A stretch of DNA of 64,000 nt from Linnemannia hyalina. Its lineage: Eukaryota; Mortierellomycota; Mortierellomycetes; Mortierellales; Mortierellaceae. The first letter of the stretch is position 1; each line of letters begins with the position of its first letter. A program made the position numbers and the translations under genes. The notes under the pieces are model-generated. The model saw only the letters and a program-made list of their open reading frames with translations, searched no databases and was not told where the DNA came from. The DNA lies in NCBI GenBank assembly GCA_019671135.1, contig JAHRHY010000007.1:186001-250000 (forward strand), written 5' to 3'. Below, in pieces: positions 35,801-46,416 of the stretch.

Positions 35801-38800
35801 GCAGCCTTGCTCAGATGATGAGCGGAGGTGGCGGTGGCGGTGAGGGTATTGTAAAGCAGGCTGTGATGATGGCTGTGGTGATGGTACTGGTGGAGGCGAG
35901 GTCTTGCCATTGAGCTCTTCTCGATGGGACTCTTCCGCACGGGGAACCGAAAGGACTCGAATCGCTTGAGGGGCAGTGCGGCGACGGATGTTGGGGATGT
36001 GCTTTTGTAGGCGTTAGGAGTTGAAGCAAGAGGTGAATCCTTTGTTATTGTTGTTGATGTTGTTGTGGTTGAAAAAGAACTCTTGGTGTAGTCCGCATCA
36101 TTATGAGTTGACTTTTCATCCTGAACATTGATCTCGTTTTTGAACCCACTGTTGCTCTTCTCCAATGCATCCTCCTCGGAGGGCTCCAACAATTCATCCT
36201 TGGACATGGCCAGGGACATGGTCGATGGTTTGGTCAAAGTGTTAGTTTGTATCAGTTCCACTTTACTCTCCGATCCATCAACCCAAGGAGTACCATCATC
36301 ACATAGATCCTGCTTCCCTCCTCCTCCCACTGCCGCCATGGCCGCTGCCCCGACCATGGTTGAATCAATCGCTTCCTTGGGCCCTCCTCCATATTGCGAC
36401 AATGATCCATGCAACTCCTTTTTACTCTCTCGGTGCAAAGATGATCCCACCGCCTCGAAGCCCACCATACTCGATCTCGCCTCATGGTAGCCATCCTGTG
36501 GGGCAAACAACCCATCGAGACATTCCTTGCTGAGAGGAAACCTGCCAATGCAGGGGTTGAATGCGTTCGGGATTGGAGGAAGGGGTTTGTTGAGCTGCAA
36601 ATTGCATCCGAGATATCGAGAGGTTGCAGTGGTCGTTGCAGGGTTTTTTGAGCGTTTCCGACTCTTGGACGTGGAAGATGAGCGTGAAAGAACAGGGAGA
36701 GGTTTGGCCGAAAGGTAGCGCATGTATCGTACACTGAGTTGCTTCCTCTGGTGAGCAGTCTCTGGTTGCGTCCGTGAAGGTGGTGGTTGATATGTCTCCT
36801 CGGAATGCTGCTGCGCCTGCTGCTGGAATTGTTGTTGTTGAAGCTGCAAGGGGCGGAGAGAGGGTCGTCTCTGGACAGTGATGTCATTCCCAATCCTGTG
36901 TCGACGAGACTTCCCCTGAGGACGGGGTCGTGAACACGGTGCCTGAATCGTGTGCTGTGGCCATGTAAAGTCCATAGCTGCTGTTTGTGCCACTCCTGTA
37001 GATTTAGTAGTTTGTGTTCAAAAAAAGGGGAAAAGGGATATCTGTGTGAGTGAGAAGGGGTGAAACGTAAAGGCATCAAGGACAAAGGAGGGGTAAAGGG
37101 CGGAAATAAAATAGTGCGAAGCAAACTCAAACACGGAAAACAAGCGGGGAGAGAAAAAGGAGGGATGCAGGCTTACCAAAAGGAGACCAACGTGATTGGT
37201 GGCAAGAAGAGACATCTACAGCCCGGATGCACTCCTTGTTGTGGTGATATTTAGCACTGTAGACGCACTCTGACGCATCATCATCGTCGCCGTCCCGGAT
37301 ACTAGCGCTGAACTCGCTCTTCTGTGGACATGGTTGTTTGGTGAGATCGCGATCCACGGATGATCGGGGCGTCGATTTAGGGAGAAGGAGCTGCTGGCGG
37401 TGTTGTTGTGGTGGGACTTGAGTCGTGACAGAGAGGAGGGGTGTTGCTGTCGCTGAGGTCCGTGGGGGAGGCTTCTGGGACTTGGAGATCATTTCCTTCG
37501 GTGCTATTGTTGTTGTCGCCGATGTGGGTCCTGAACGGAGCCGCACAAAGAAAGTCTCGCCAGAAGGCTGGACAATCTTGTTCCATACGCTGTCTCCTGC
37601 CGAGTGCCGCCGATGACCAACTGCTGCCGCTTTGTCTTCTTCCTGGTCCAAGAAAAGAGAGGAGGTGTGCAAGGCACGCCAAGGCGTTTCTGTTGTTACA
37701 GGCGCAGAAATAGGACCGCTGTGCTGTAGGCGTAGTTTATTATGTCGATAAGAAGCATGTTGGCCGATTGTTGTGGAACCTGGTTGCCTTGTGGAAGAAG
37801 GTGAACGATGAAAAGGAGAGGAGTTGTTGTTGTTGTATGGAGAATAAGAAGATAAAGCGTCGGCGTGTGATTGAAAGGGGGTCACAGTACTACTGCTGTT
37901 ATTGTTACTGCAGTCGATGTTAGGACAGGACGACGACGATGGTGGATGTGAAGCAGAAAAAGGAGACGAGGAAGAAAGGGAGGTTGAGGAATGGATGCTT
38001 GTGTTGGTATTGGTGCTGTTTGATGTATGCAGGGGGGACGAAGAAGACGATATTGAATAGTAGGTCGTCGAATTGGACGATATTGAGGTTGGAGTCGTCA
38101 TTGTTACTGGACAAGAGCAGGAGGCGGAGACGACCTGGCGAGTCGTGATTGAAGGAGGTATTGGTTGCTTTGTTCTTTTTTTTGTCATTGGAATTGTTGT
38201 TGGAGTGGAGAATACAGAAGGAGGGCTCTGAATATGCTGTTGATGCTTCTGTTTTGGTCCGCCGTTATACTCAAAGGAACGACCGCTACTCAAGCAAGGA
38301 TGATCCTTGAGAATAGCTTGTGTCACCACTCCTAATCGAGACAAGTCGGACGCACACAGAGGCAGTTGGGGTGCTGAAGTGGATCGACACGTCGAGGTTT
38401 GTTGTTGCTTCTGCTGCTGTTGTTGCTGCTGTTGGTTGGACACTGTGATGATGCGTCGGATGGCAGCCCTATGCATCGCCTTTTGAGATCGCCTTGTATA
38501 GCTCGCTCTCCTTCGAAGGGTAGGCGAGAGGGGTGCTGGGGTAGATGCAATAGCAGAGAGAGGTTCCGATCCAACCCTTCTACATGTTGTCGGGGGCGGT
38601 AATGAAGATGAGGTGTTGTGGATATATGAGAGGGAGGGAGCGGATGAAGAGGCGGCCATCATGCTTGGTGAGTGATGAGAGAAGGGGGTGTTGATGTTGC
38701 GGAAGGTATGGTGTCCTGTTGGACTGGTGTTTGGCTCCCGTGAGTATGGGGAGGGAAGGGTGTCTGATGAGCGGTGGAGGTTTAATATCCGCTGTGAAGA

Positions 38801-38815
38801 TGTTTGTGTGATCAT
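29818..38815 (-). CDS. Very large Rho guanine-nucleotide exchange factor (DH-PH)
   Basis: Six exons, 38815..37177, 36995..34711, 34606..34406, 34289..33485, 33382..32009 and 31889..29818, keep one frame for 2,791 aa. The DH (RhoGEF) domain begins around residue 1290 (ALQELETTEQSYVNDLDVLV), continues VHLRVLETKSWFNQNVH, YSSLEFAFQAL|SRDHRLYSQFCEVRMRT, and contains LIKPIQRICRYPLLLKEIL at about 1432-1450. A PH domain follows at about 1582-1690 (GALEYVIMPDMPIRLRYYGC, FESMLLVVKAKKM, then YTRFGWRIMYDQFRID and ERQAWMTALRTHIQAA), with a His/Gly/Ser-rich linker between them. The N-terminal 1,280 residues and the last 1,100 are Ser/Thr/His/Gln low complexity. Such GEFs load GTP on Rho/Cdc42-type GTPases for polarity and wall synthesis. 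No CNH domain (as in Rom2) is visible. The start is set at 38815 (MITQTSSQRILN) rather than 38923, whose extra residues look non-coding. Confidence 0.87.
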
Positions 38816-41800
38816 GTTTGTTGTTTGTTGCTTTGCCCAACGGCAAGTATTAAGTGTAATTAGGTAGATAAGTAAGACAGTATGTGCATTTGCACTACAA
38901 GATGCCAGATCAAACCCAAACAAGGAATCTCAAGGCAAGAGAGAGAAAAGAGAGGAGGGGGAGGGAAGGAAAGAGAAGAGGGAAAAGAAGTAAAGAGGGA
39001 GAGAGAGAAGGATGAGGAGCGGGCAACTCTCAGAGTGAATGCAGAGGCATGAGGCAGTGAACGAGAGTAAGTGGAGGTAAGAATGAGAGACAGAAGGATA
39101 TTATTTTGTGTTGTCGGTAGGTTTTGCAAGCAATCAAAAGCTGTAACGTAATCGTGTCGACAGTAGTAGAGGGAAGGAAAAGGATTAAAAACGTGGTGAC
39201 TGGGAAGTAATGAATGAGTGTAGAGAGTAGAGAGGAAGGAAAAAGGGAAACAAAAAGAGGAATTGGGGAGGCGGTGGTGGTGGTGGTGGTGGTGGTGGTG
39301 GTGGGGAGAGACATAAAGACATGGGAGACACATGCAGTGGATATGAATGGAATGGCCATAGTTAGTGGAATAGTAGTGGTCCAATTCACATAAGAAAAAC
39401 AATTGTGTTCAGAGCAAAATCCTCCTGGGCCTAGGACAAATTCACAAACACAAAAAACGGATGCACGGGGATGGTTGAATGTTCTTAATTAGCTTGACCA
39501 TGACGACTTGTTCGTTGTACACTAGTGCAAATTGTGGGGTTGGGTGTTGGTTTTTGGTTGGATGTGGACAATGGGTTCTCTCCTAGTGTGTCTATACAGT
39601 ACAATGCATTACAGTACAGTACTCTCTCCTACATAGATAAGAGCTTGTTGGGCCATGGATGGGACCTACGGAGGAATACCTTGTTCATGTCAACAAACAA
39701 ACAAACAAACAAACAAACAAAACAAACAAACAAACAAACAAACGAACAGTCGGGTTTAGCATCCGGTAATTTACTTCTCATCTCGCGCTCTCTTCTTGCT
39801 CTTTGTTTACACCTTCGCTCATTATCCAAGAGCACACCGGTTACTCAATTGTCCGGCTATTGTTGGTTACACTAGATCAGTCATATTCTTCTTACAGATC
39901 GGAGAAACAGTTGACACTAGAACAGCGACATTCTAAACGATAGAAAGGCAGTGGTGGTCCTGGTGGGTGGTGCCACAACGAATAAAAAAATGAGGTTTAG
40001 TTTGTTGTTTCTGGTGCAACGTGGAATTAACTCCCAAAACGGAAAAAAAATAAAAGTCAATTGTTGTTGTTGTTGTTGTTGGGGGGGTAAAGAGTGAGGC
40101 GCATGTGCAGACGAGGGTGATGGCAATGAGTTGAATGAACTGATTCACCATTCCAGAAAACGCAACCTTGCCTTTCTTACATTCATCACTCATAGCCCAC
40201 GGCACATCAGGGTCAAAGTAAGGGTACTTCTGACCTTCAATGGCTCTGAAAGTGAAACACCCCCTCTTTTCCTTTTTACCCCAGCCGGTGGCTCAAATCC
40301 ACAAAAGGAAATCAGCCGGAGTCTGTGTATCAACCTAAAATCCACCTTTCCTTCTCTCCCACAGCAGGAGAAGAGAAGTTGATCAACTCCGTCGCTTTCC
40401 TTTCCTCTCTTTGGTGGCAACCGTAGTCTCCGCCCTGGCAACCAAGACAAGATCCTGAGTGGAGGCCTGGAGACCGAAAGAAAGACAGAGTCTAGGCCTT
40501 GGAGCCAGAAGGGACACGGGGGTGTTGGCAGTTGCGATCTGCCTCCTCCCTTTCTTTTTGCTTGTTTCACAAGACTCTTCCCTGTTCCATGGCTTTAACT
40601 CCCACTCACCCTCCCTCAAGTACTACCTCAATGGGCTCCTCTGCGCCCAGCCTATTCCTCGTAGTTCCTTCCTTCGCATATGTACTCCTAAAGAATTCGA
40701 TGACCGAACTCTTACCCTAATGAACTTACCGGTACTTCTTTCTCAGCCTTTCTTTACATTCGAGCACATGTCAATCCAAAGGGAGGACGGTAGTTAAATA
40801 CAAAAACAAAAATGCAATAGGCAACAAAAATAATAAAAAAGCTACGTCCAAGCCTATTCCACACAGCCATGTACGCGATTTTTAATGAGACGAAAGGAAA
40901 GGGGAGGAGCGAGGAAAGTGTCGTCCCCCGAAATAGCAAAAGAGGCGTAAAGCCTTGAGCGGTTTGCTATATCTTGTTATTCTTCATTGACCCTGACGGG
41001 GTGGTTACCGTTTTGTTCCAACTGAGGAGCAGACGACAAGACGACAAGGAAAACAAGGTTTGCAAGGGTGGACCAATAATAGCGGAGGCACGGCAGATTT
41101 TTTTTGCGGAGGTATGTGTGTGGGGAATTCACCTTTGGATCAAGGTGGATACCCTTCCTCTCTTTTCAAAGGTGAAGTAAGGCTAGTTGGATGACAGACA
41201 TATGAGGTAAGGAGACAATCCATATGTATTAAATTTTCTCTCTCACAGTAATGCAGGACAGAAAGAAAAAACCGGTTGTTAGTTTGTCATCAGTACCATC
41301 ACTGACCCGAGGGATGGGTCGGGATAGACGACAAGACTATGCGAAATAGAAGCTACGCGCCAAGGAGGAATGAGTAGAGCATTGTGTGATTCTCACGCAA
41401 ATTGATCGGAATCAGTAGCCGTTGGGCTGGGGCGAGGCTCACGCTGGGCGCGCGTTTGTGGGGAAATGGACGGTCACAATCAGTAGCGTAACACTAGTTG
41501 TGAAGTAGCTAAAATATTTGCACAACACACGACAGCGTATCTTATCATAACGACAATAACAAAAGGTACCAAAGGACTGCTTGTTTTTTTCTGTCAGCTG
41601 AAGTCTCTCCCCCCCATCCCATTTGTCCTCTTAGTTTCGAAACATACCCTTTTCTACGTAATCCGAGAAAAAGTCTCAGTTCTTGCTCTTCCTTTTTAGT
41701 TCCTTCCTTTCATTTCTTTCGTCTCTTCTTTCTCACGCATCCTCTTCCTCTCTTCCTCTCTACATCCCTCCCACTTTCACTCTCACTCAACTTTGACCAC

Positions 41801-41832
41801 TAATTTCCACTCACATACCTCTACCCAACACA
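38816..41832. other. 3-kb divergent intergenic region with microsatellites
   Basis: This is the upstream region of both the minus-strand RhoGEF and the plus-strand aquaporin. It holds a (GGT)n tract at 39274-39305, an (AAAC)n tract at 39691-39746 and a (GTT)n tract at about 40062-40080. C/T-rich sequence immediately precedes the aquaporin start (41600-41800). No coding sequence can be supported. Confidence 0.5.
39691..39746. repeat. (AAAC)n microsatellite
   Basis: About 13 near-perfect AAAC/CAAA units, interrupted once around 39720. Confidence 0.9.
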
Positions 41833-43075
41833 ATGGCAGAGAACCACAACAAGTTTGCCGAAGCCATGATGGAGTCTGGTGTCCAACTCGCCACCGTCGA
41901 TATGTGCGATGTATCTTCCTCCTCCAACATCAACGCTGCCAGATGGGGATCCATTCGTCATAAAGTATGTCCCATAAGCCAATCCTTTTTTCCCTACAAG
42001 ATTGTTTCCATTACAAACAACCACATTTTTTTCTTATTTGTGATCGATGTTTGATTTCTGTTGTTAACATTGTGTTACAGCTTCGAAAGGCAGCGGCAGA
42101 GTTTATAGGTACCGCTATCCTGCTGACGTTTGGGTTCGGAGCCACTACCCAGCTGGTGCTGACGGACAGCAGTTCCTGGGGGACCATGGTTGCTGTCTGG
42201 GGCACAGCTTTGACCGTGGCCATCTATGCCGTCGGTGGCGTCTCGGTAACTCATATTGGGTAGTACAGCACATGGATGAATATATTACCCGCCCCGCCTA
42301 CATCACATTAACCGCATACATGTTCCATCCCGCAATTTTGCTGTCTCCACTTCTCCTCTCTATTACTACTCAACGACTTTAACAAATCTAGGGGGCGCAC
42401 CTGAACCCTGCAGTGTCACTGACAATGTGCGTCTTCCGCGGCTTCAGCTACACCGACTTGCCATTCTACTGGGTTGCACAAACATGCGGTGCCTTCATGG
42501 CAGCTCTCATTGTCTACTTCTTCAACGAACCCGCCATCTATGCCGCTCGCCTCGAAGACCCCTCTCACGCCATTGGGATCTTCGTCACAAGTCGTGCAGC
42601 CGGCGTCACCGTCCCCGTCGCCTTCTTTGTAGAGTTCCTCGCTACCGCCATCCTCCTCTTCTCCGTCCTGGCCACTTCTGAGGGTCGAGGAATCACGCCC
42701 ACAGACCCAAGGTTCCAACCCGTGGCTTTGGGTATAACATTGACGGCGATTGGTTTGGGATTGGGCCAGCAGACTGGGTTTGCGTTGAATCCTGCTAGGG
42801 ATTTAGGACCAAGAATATTTGTTGCGATTGCTGGGTGGGGGACGGAAGCGTTCTCGAGGCAGGGGTATTATTTCTGGTTGCCGATTGTGGCGCCCTTCTG
42901 TGGCGCCTTTGCTGGTGCTTTCGGTAAGTTCTGTTCTGTCCAGATGTTGAAAATGTATGTGATTGTATTTTGGACGATGGATGCAACCGATTTATTTACT
43001 CTTCCCTTTTTCCAATTTTTTTTTCGTGTAGCTCATGATCTCCTCGCGAACCCCCAAGACAAGTCCTCCCTTTGA
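41833..43075 (+). CDS. Aquaglyceroporin (MIP channel)
   Basis: Exons 41833..41964, 42081..42245, 42392..42923 and 43032..43075 give 290 aa. The cytosolic N-terminus (about 44 aa, MAENHNKFAEAMMES) is followed by six membrane segments, beginning RKAAAEFIGTAILLTFGFGA and VAVWGTALTVAIYAVGGVSG. The first half-helix motif is HLNPAVS (NPA at residues 104-106) and the second is ALNPARD (NPA at 232-234, selectivity Arg at 235). The Asp right after the Arg (NPARD) is typical of glycerol-permeable channels rather than strict water channels. Between them lies VPVAFFVEFLATAILLFSVL. It likely conducts water, glycerol or other small solutes across the plasma membrane. The last exon is only 44 nt and encodes the short tail AHDLLANPQDKSSL. 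Topology and motifs are clear; substrate is inferred. Confidence 0.93.
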
Positions 43076-43622
43076 ACAATTTACCTATCCAATAGTTCCA
43101 ACCCGAACGCGTTAAAATGACAATACCTCCCTCTCCATCATACCATACCAGGGTTTCAACCTCATCTATGTATAAAAACGATCTACTACTTGCTAACGCT
43201 GGACGCATCAACCAACATGATTCATTCAACTACACTCTTTCTAACGATGTGGTTTCTAATGAAGTATTTTTGATAATGGACTAAGCTATCCTGAATAACT
43301 ACGGTAAGGATGTAATGGTGCCTTAGTTTCGACGAACGAAGGGGACGTGCGCATGAATGTGTCTACCCCTCACCCCTTTATCCTCTCAGCCCCACTTTTT
43401 CGTCTCCTTGCCAATCTGTGAATTCTTTCTTGCTCCACCCCCTTAATCATCTGGGGAAAAAAGTGTGTTTCACATCTCTTTCTCCCTGCCGAAAGTCATC
43501 CTGTTCCCGCCACACTTCCAAATCCATATGTGAGATTGATCATCGACACCCTCAAAGTTAAACAGAAATGGTACAAGAGAAGCAGTGGAGGAGGTGGAGG
43601 GGGGGTGTTTTTTTTTATTTAT
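43076..43622. other. Convergent intergenic region aquaporin / Yippee
   Basis: 3' flanks of both genes. No gene or conserved signal was seen. Confidence 0.45.
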
Positions 43623-43730
43623 TTACATACGTTGCACCCAAAAGTTTTCTTTAGAGATCTTTGCCTTTTCCACTATATATTTTCCTTCTTTGTACTTTTG
43701 CGAGTCCTCAAATGCGTATATCTACATTGC

Positions 43731-43766
<36 letters not shown>

Positions 43767-44386
43767 ATGGTTTGTTAGCATAGGTGGACACCTGTGGTGG
43801 AACAAGGAAATCGATCACGTTCTGATTGTTCGTAAGCAGAACAATAGCGAAGCAGCATGTTTCTTTCTTGGTCACGCATCGCAAAGAAGAAAGGGAGTAA
43901 GTGAGAGGGTGGGGTGGAACTTACATAGATCCATCCAACAACACTTTGACAGATGATACAGTTGATATCGGCTACAGAGTGCAACCCAGTCATCAGCACT
44001 CTATCCTCCTTGGGTCCCAGGCTGATGTTGTGCACCGACTTGAACAGGTACGCCCTTCCGTGTCGGCCTTGGAAGCCCTAACAGCACCGATAGGCGCAAG
44101 CAGAAAAAGAGAAATAAGGAAGGCCTTTGTTGTGAGTGGGAAAGTGATGGATTGATACAGTGAGAGTCGTTGATGCTGTTGTTGTTGTTTGATTATGTGA
44201 ACAGTTAAGAGGTGATAAAGTGTCCGTTACTTTGGAGATTATGTCGTCGTTTTTAGCGAGGTGGGCGTGACATCCAGAACAGGTGTAGACTTGATCGCCA
44301 TTGAGGTAGACTTGATGGGGTAGCGATGGTGTCTCGTCGTCCTTGTCCGCGCCCTGCTTTCTGCTGCTGCTGTTGTTTGACATCAT
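43623..44386 (-). CDS. Yippee-family zinc-binding protein
   Basis: Three exons, 44386..44231, 44077..43925 and 43721..43623, join in phase 0 to 135 aa. Exon 1 gives [20 protein letters not shown], exon 2 [20 protein letters not shown], then [20 protein letters not shown] and WIY, and exon 3 [20 protein letters not shown]. The paired C36-x2-C39 and C92-x2-C95 bind zinc in the Yippee/Mis18 fold. HSVADI, GW-Y and QKYKEGK are family signatures. Function in fungi is poorly known; yeast Moh1 is the homologue. The intron before exon 3 carries a run of 31 thymines (43762..43732 on this strand) just upstream of the acceptor GGCAATGTAG. Two adjacent ATGs (44386 and 44383) could start translation. Without the last exon the read-through frame looks truncated, but exon 3 completes the domain. 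Confidence 0.92.
43732..43762. repeat. Homopolymer A31 (T31 on the transcribed strand)
   Basis: Thirty-one consecutive adenines on the + strand. Read from the minus strand it is the polypyrimidine tract of the last Yippee intron, ending 10 nt before the 3' splice site. Confidence 0.95.
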
Positions 44387-45074
44387 TGTTTTTCCTCGTG
44401 CTAAAAAAATGCGAGTACAAGCGGCAGCGATAGTAACGATGGCGATGGGAGGCGGGCTGGCGGGACAGGATTTTCTGGTGGAGAGGAAAGGGAAGAGGAA
44501 AGGAAGAAAGGAAGAGAGGGAGGTTGAGGGCTTTTGGTTCGTGAAAAAAGGAGGGAGGATTAGACAATTGTGATGTTGCCTTGCCATGTCTCGTGCCAGC
44601 AGGGCGGTTATTTTTTTTTGTTGTTCTCCTTCTTCCCTTTTTTTTTGGATAGCGACGAATCCGGCAAAATAAGAGAGATCACCATGTGCGCCTTACCTAG
44701 CCCATACCCCTCTCTGTTCTTTGGGTGAGAATGTGAAAGAGGGAGAGCGGACAACTGCGCCCAACGATCTCCAGCCTGGAGTTTCAGAGCCCAGTCACCG
44801 ATAAACGCGTCTGGATTAGACTACTCACTCTATCAGTCTCATTGATCGAATGATTAATCGGTCCATTCGAACAACGAAATGGATATCCATCGCCATGCAT
44901 GCTTCACTTCTCTGCCAGCATCTTATGTCGGTCAACGTGCTGTCGGCTATAAAAGAAGCCTTTCACCCTCGCTCAATGGCCCACCAGTTCTTCTCAACTG
45001 CGACAACGACAACGAACAAGCAACACTCACACCAAAACCACCAAACAACAATAGCGACAACAAACACCACTGAA
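44387..45074. promoter_or_regulatory. Divergent spacer; TATA box of the Asp/Cys secreted protein
   Basis: A consensus TATAAAA at 44948-44954 lies about 125 bp before the plus-strand ATG at 45075, the same distance as in the histone genes of this window. The rest is the upstream region of the minus-strand Yippee gene, with no recognised site. Confidence 0.55.
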
Positions 45075-45572
45075 ATGGCTCCACGCAAGACAATTCTCCT
45101 ACTCACCGTCGCCCTCATGGCAACCATGACCTTCCAATCCGCCAACGCCGCCCCTGTCGACTCGTCCTCCGTCTCGACCGACCGGGCCCTGGGTCTCATT
45201 AAGCGCTGGGACGATTGTGACGATGATGACTGCTGCTCGGACGATGATGATGATTGCTGCTCGGACGATGACGATGACTGCTGCGACGACGACCGTCGCC
45301 GTGTCAGGGTCATCCGCGTCCCCCGCCCCTTCAGCGTCCCTCAACCCTTCCCGGTCCCTGCTCCCGTTCCTTTTCCGGCCCCTGTCCCTGCTCCTGTTCC
45401 CTTTGATGCACCTTTGCCTCTTGGTGGCGGTCCTGTTTTTGGAGGTCCTGGTTTCGGTGGACTTGGTTTTGGTGGACCCGGTTTCGGTGGACCTGGTTTT
45501 GGTGGACCTGGTTTTGGTGGACCTATCGGCCCTGGTTTCGGTGTTCCAGGTGCCTTTGGCGGTCCTTTCTAA
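45075..45572 (+). CDS. Small secreted protein with Asp/Cys cluster and GPGFG-repeat tail (unknown function)
   Basis: A single exon of 165 aa. The signal peptide MAPRKTILLLTVALMATMTF plus QSANA is followed by a short propeptide-like stretch ending LGLIKR, a Kex2-type dibasic site. Next comes DDCDDDDCC and two repeats of SDDDDDCC, then DDDRRR: seven cysteines (C, CC, CC, CC) embedded in about 20 aspartates. A Pro/Val/Phe-rich linker follows (PFPVPAPVPFPAPVPAPVPF), then about six GFGGPGFGG-like repeats to GAFGGPF. The DNA shows the same tandem repeats in 24-nt (Asp/Cys) and 15/30-nt (Gly/Phe) units. The acidic Cys doublets suggest divalent-metal binding or disulfide crosslinking, and the Gly/Phe tail resembles structural wall or matrix proteins. 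Both are inference; I recognise no family. The upstream in-frame ATG at 44850 is rejected because it would bury the signal peptide. Confidence 0.82.
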   Translation: MAPRKTILLLTVALMATMTFQSANAAPVDSSSVSTDRALGLIKRWDDCDDDDCCSDDDDDCCSDDDDDCCDDDRRRVRVIRVPRPFSVPQPFPVPAPVPFPAPVPAPVPFDAPLPLGGGPVFGGPGFGGLGFGGPGFGGPGFGGPGFGGPIGPGFGVPGAFGGPF

Positions 45573-46393
<821 letters not shown>

Positions 46394-46416
46394 TTACAAA
46401 CCTAAGCGACCCTCTC

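Noticed and set aside
38816..38923. Earlier ATG for the RhoGEF at 38923
   Set aside because: The extra 36 residues look like translated leader (mixed hydrophobic, no low-complexity bias like the rest), so the ATG at 38815 was preferred.
40092..40205. Minus-strand frame containing a hydrophobic segment (GMVNQFIQLIAITLVCTCASL)
   Set aside because: Short, ends in a microsatellite-derived Thr run, and has no splice partner or family resemblance.
43775..43925. Read-through Yippee C-terminus ending [12 protein letters not shown]
   Set aside because: It resembles the family's AYExSQ by chance but has no AG acceptor and then diverges. The exon at 43721..43623 gives the proper QKYKEGK ending with correct splice sites.
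44850..45074. Upstream in-frame start for the Asp/Cys secreted protein
   Set aside because: It would place the signal peptide internally. The TATA box at 44948-44954 lies downstream of that ATG, so the transcript should start after it.
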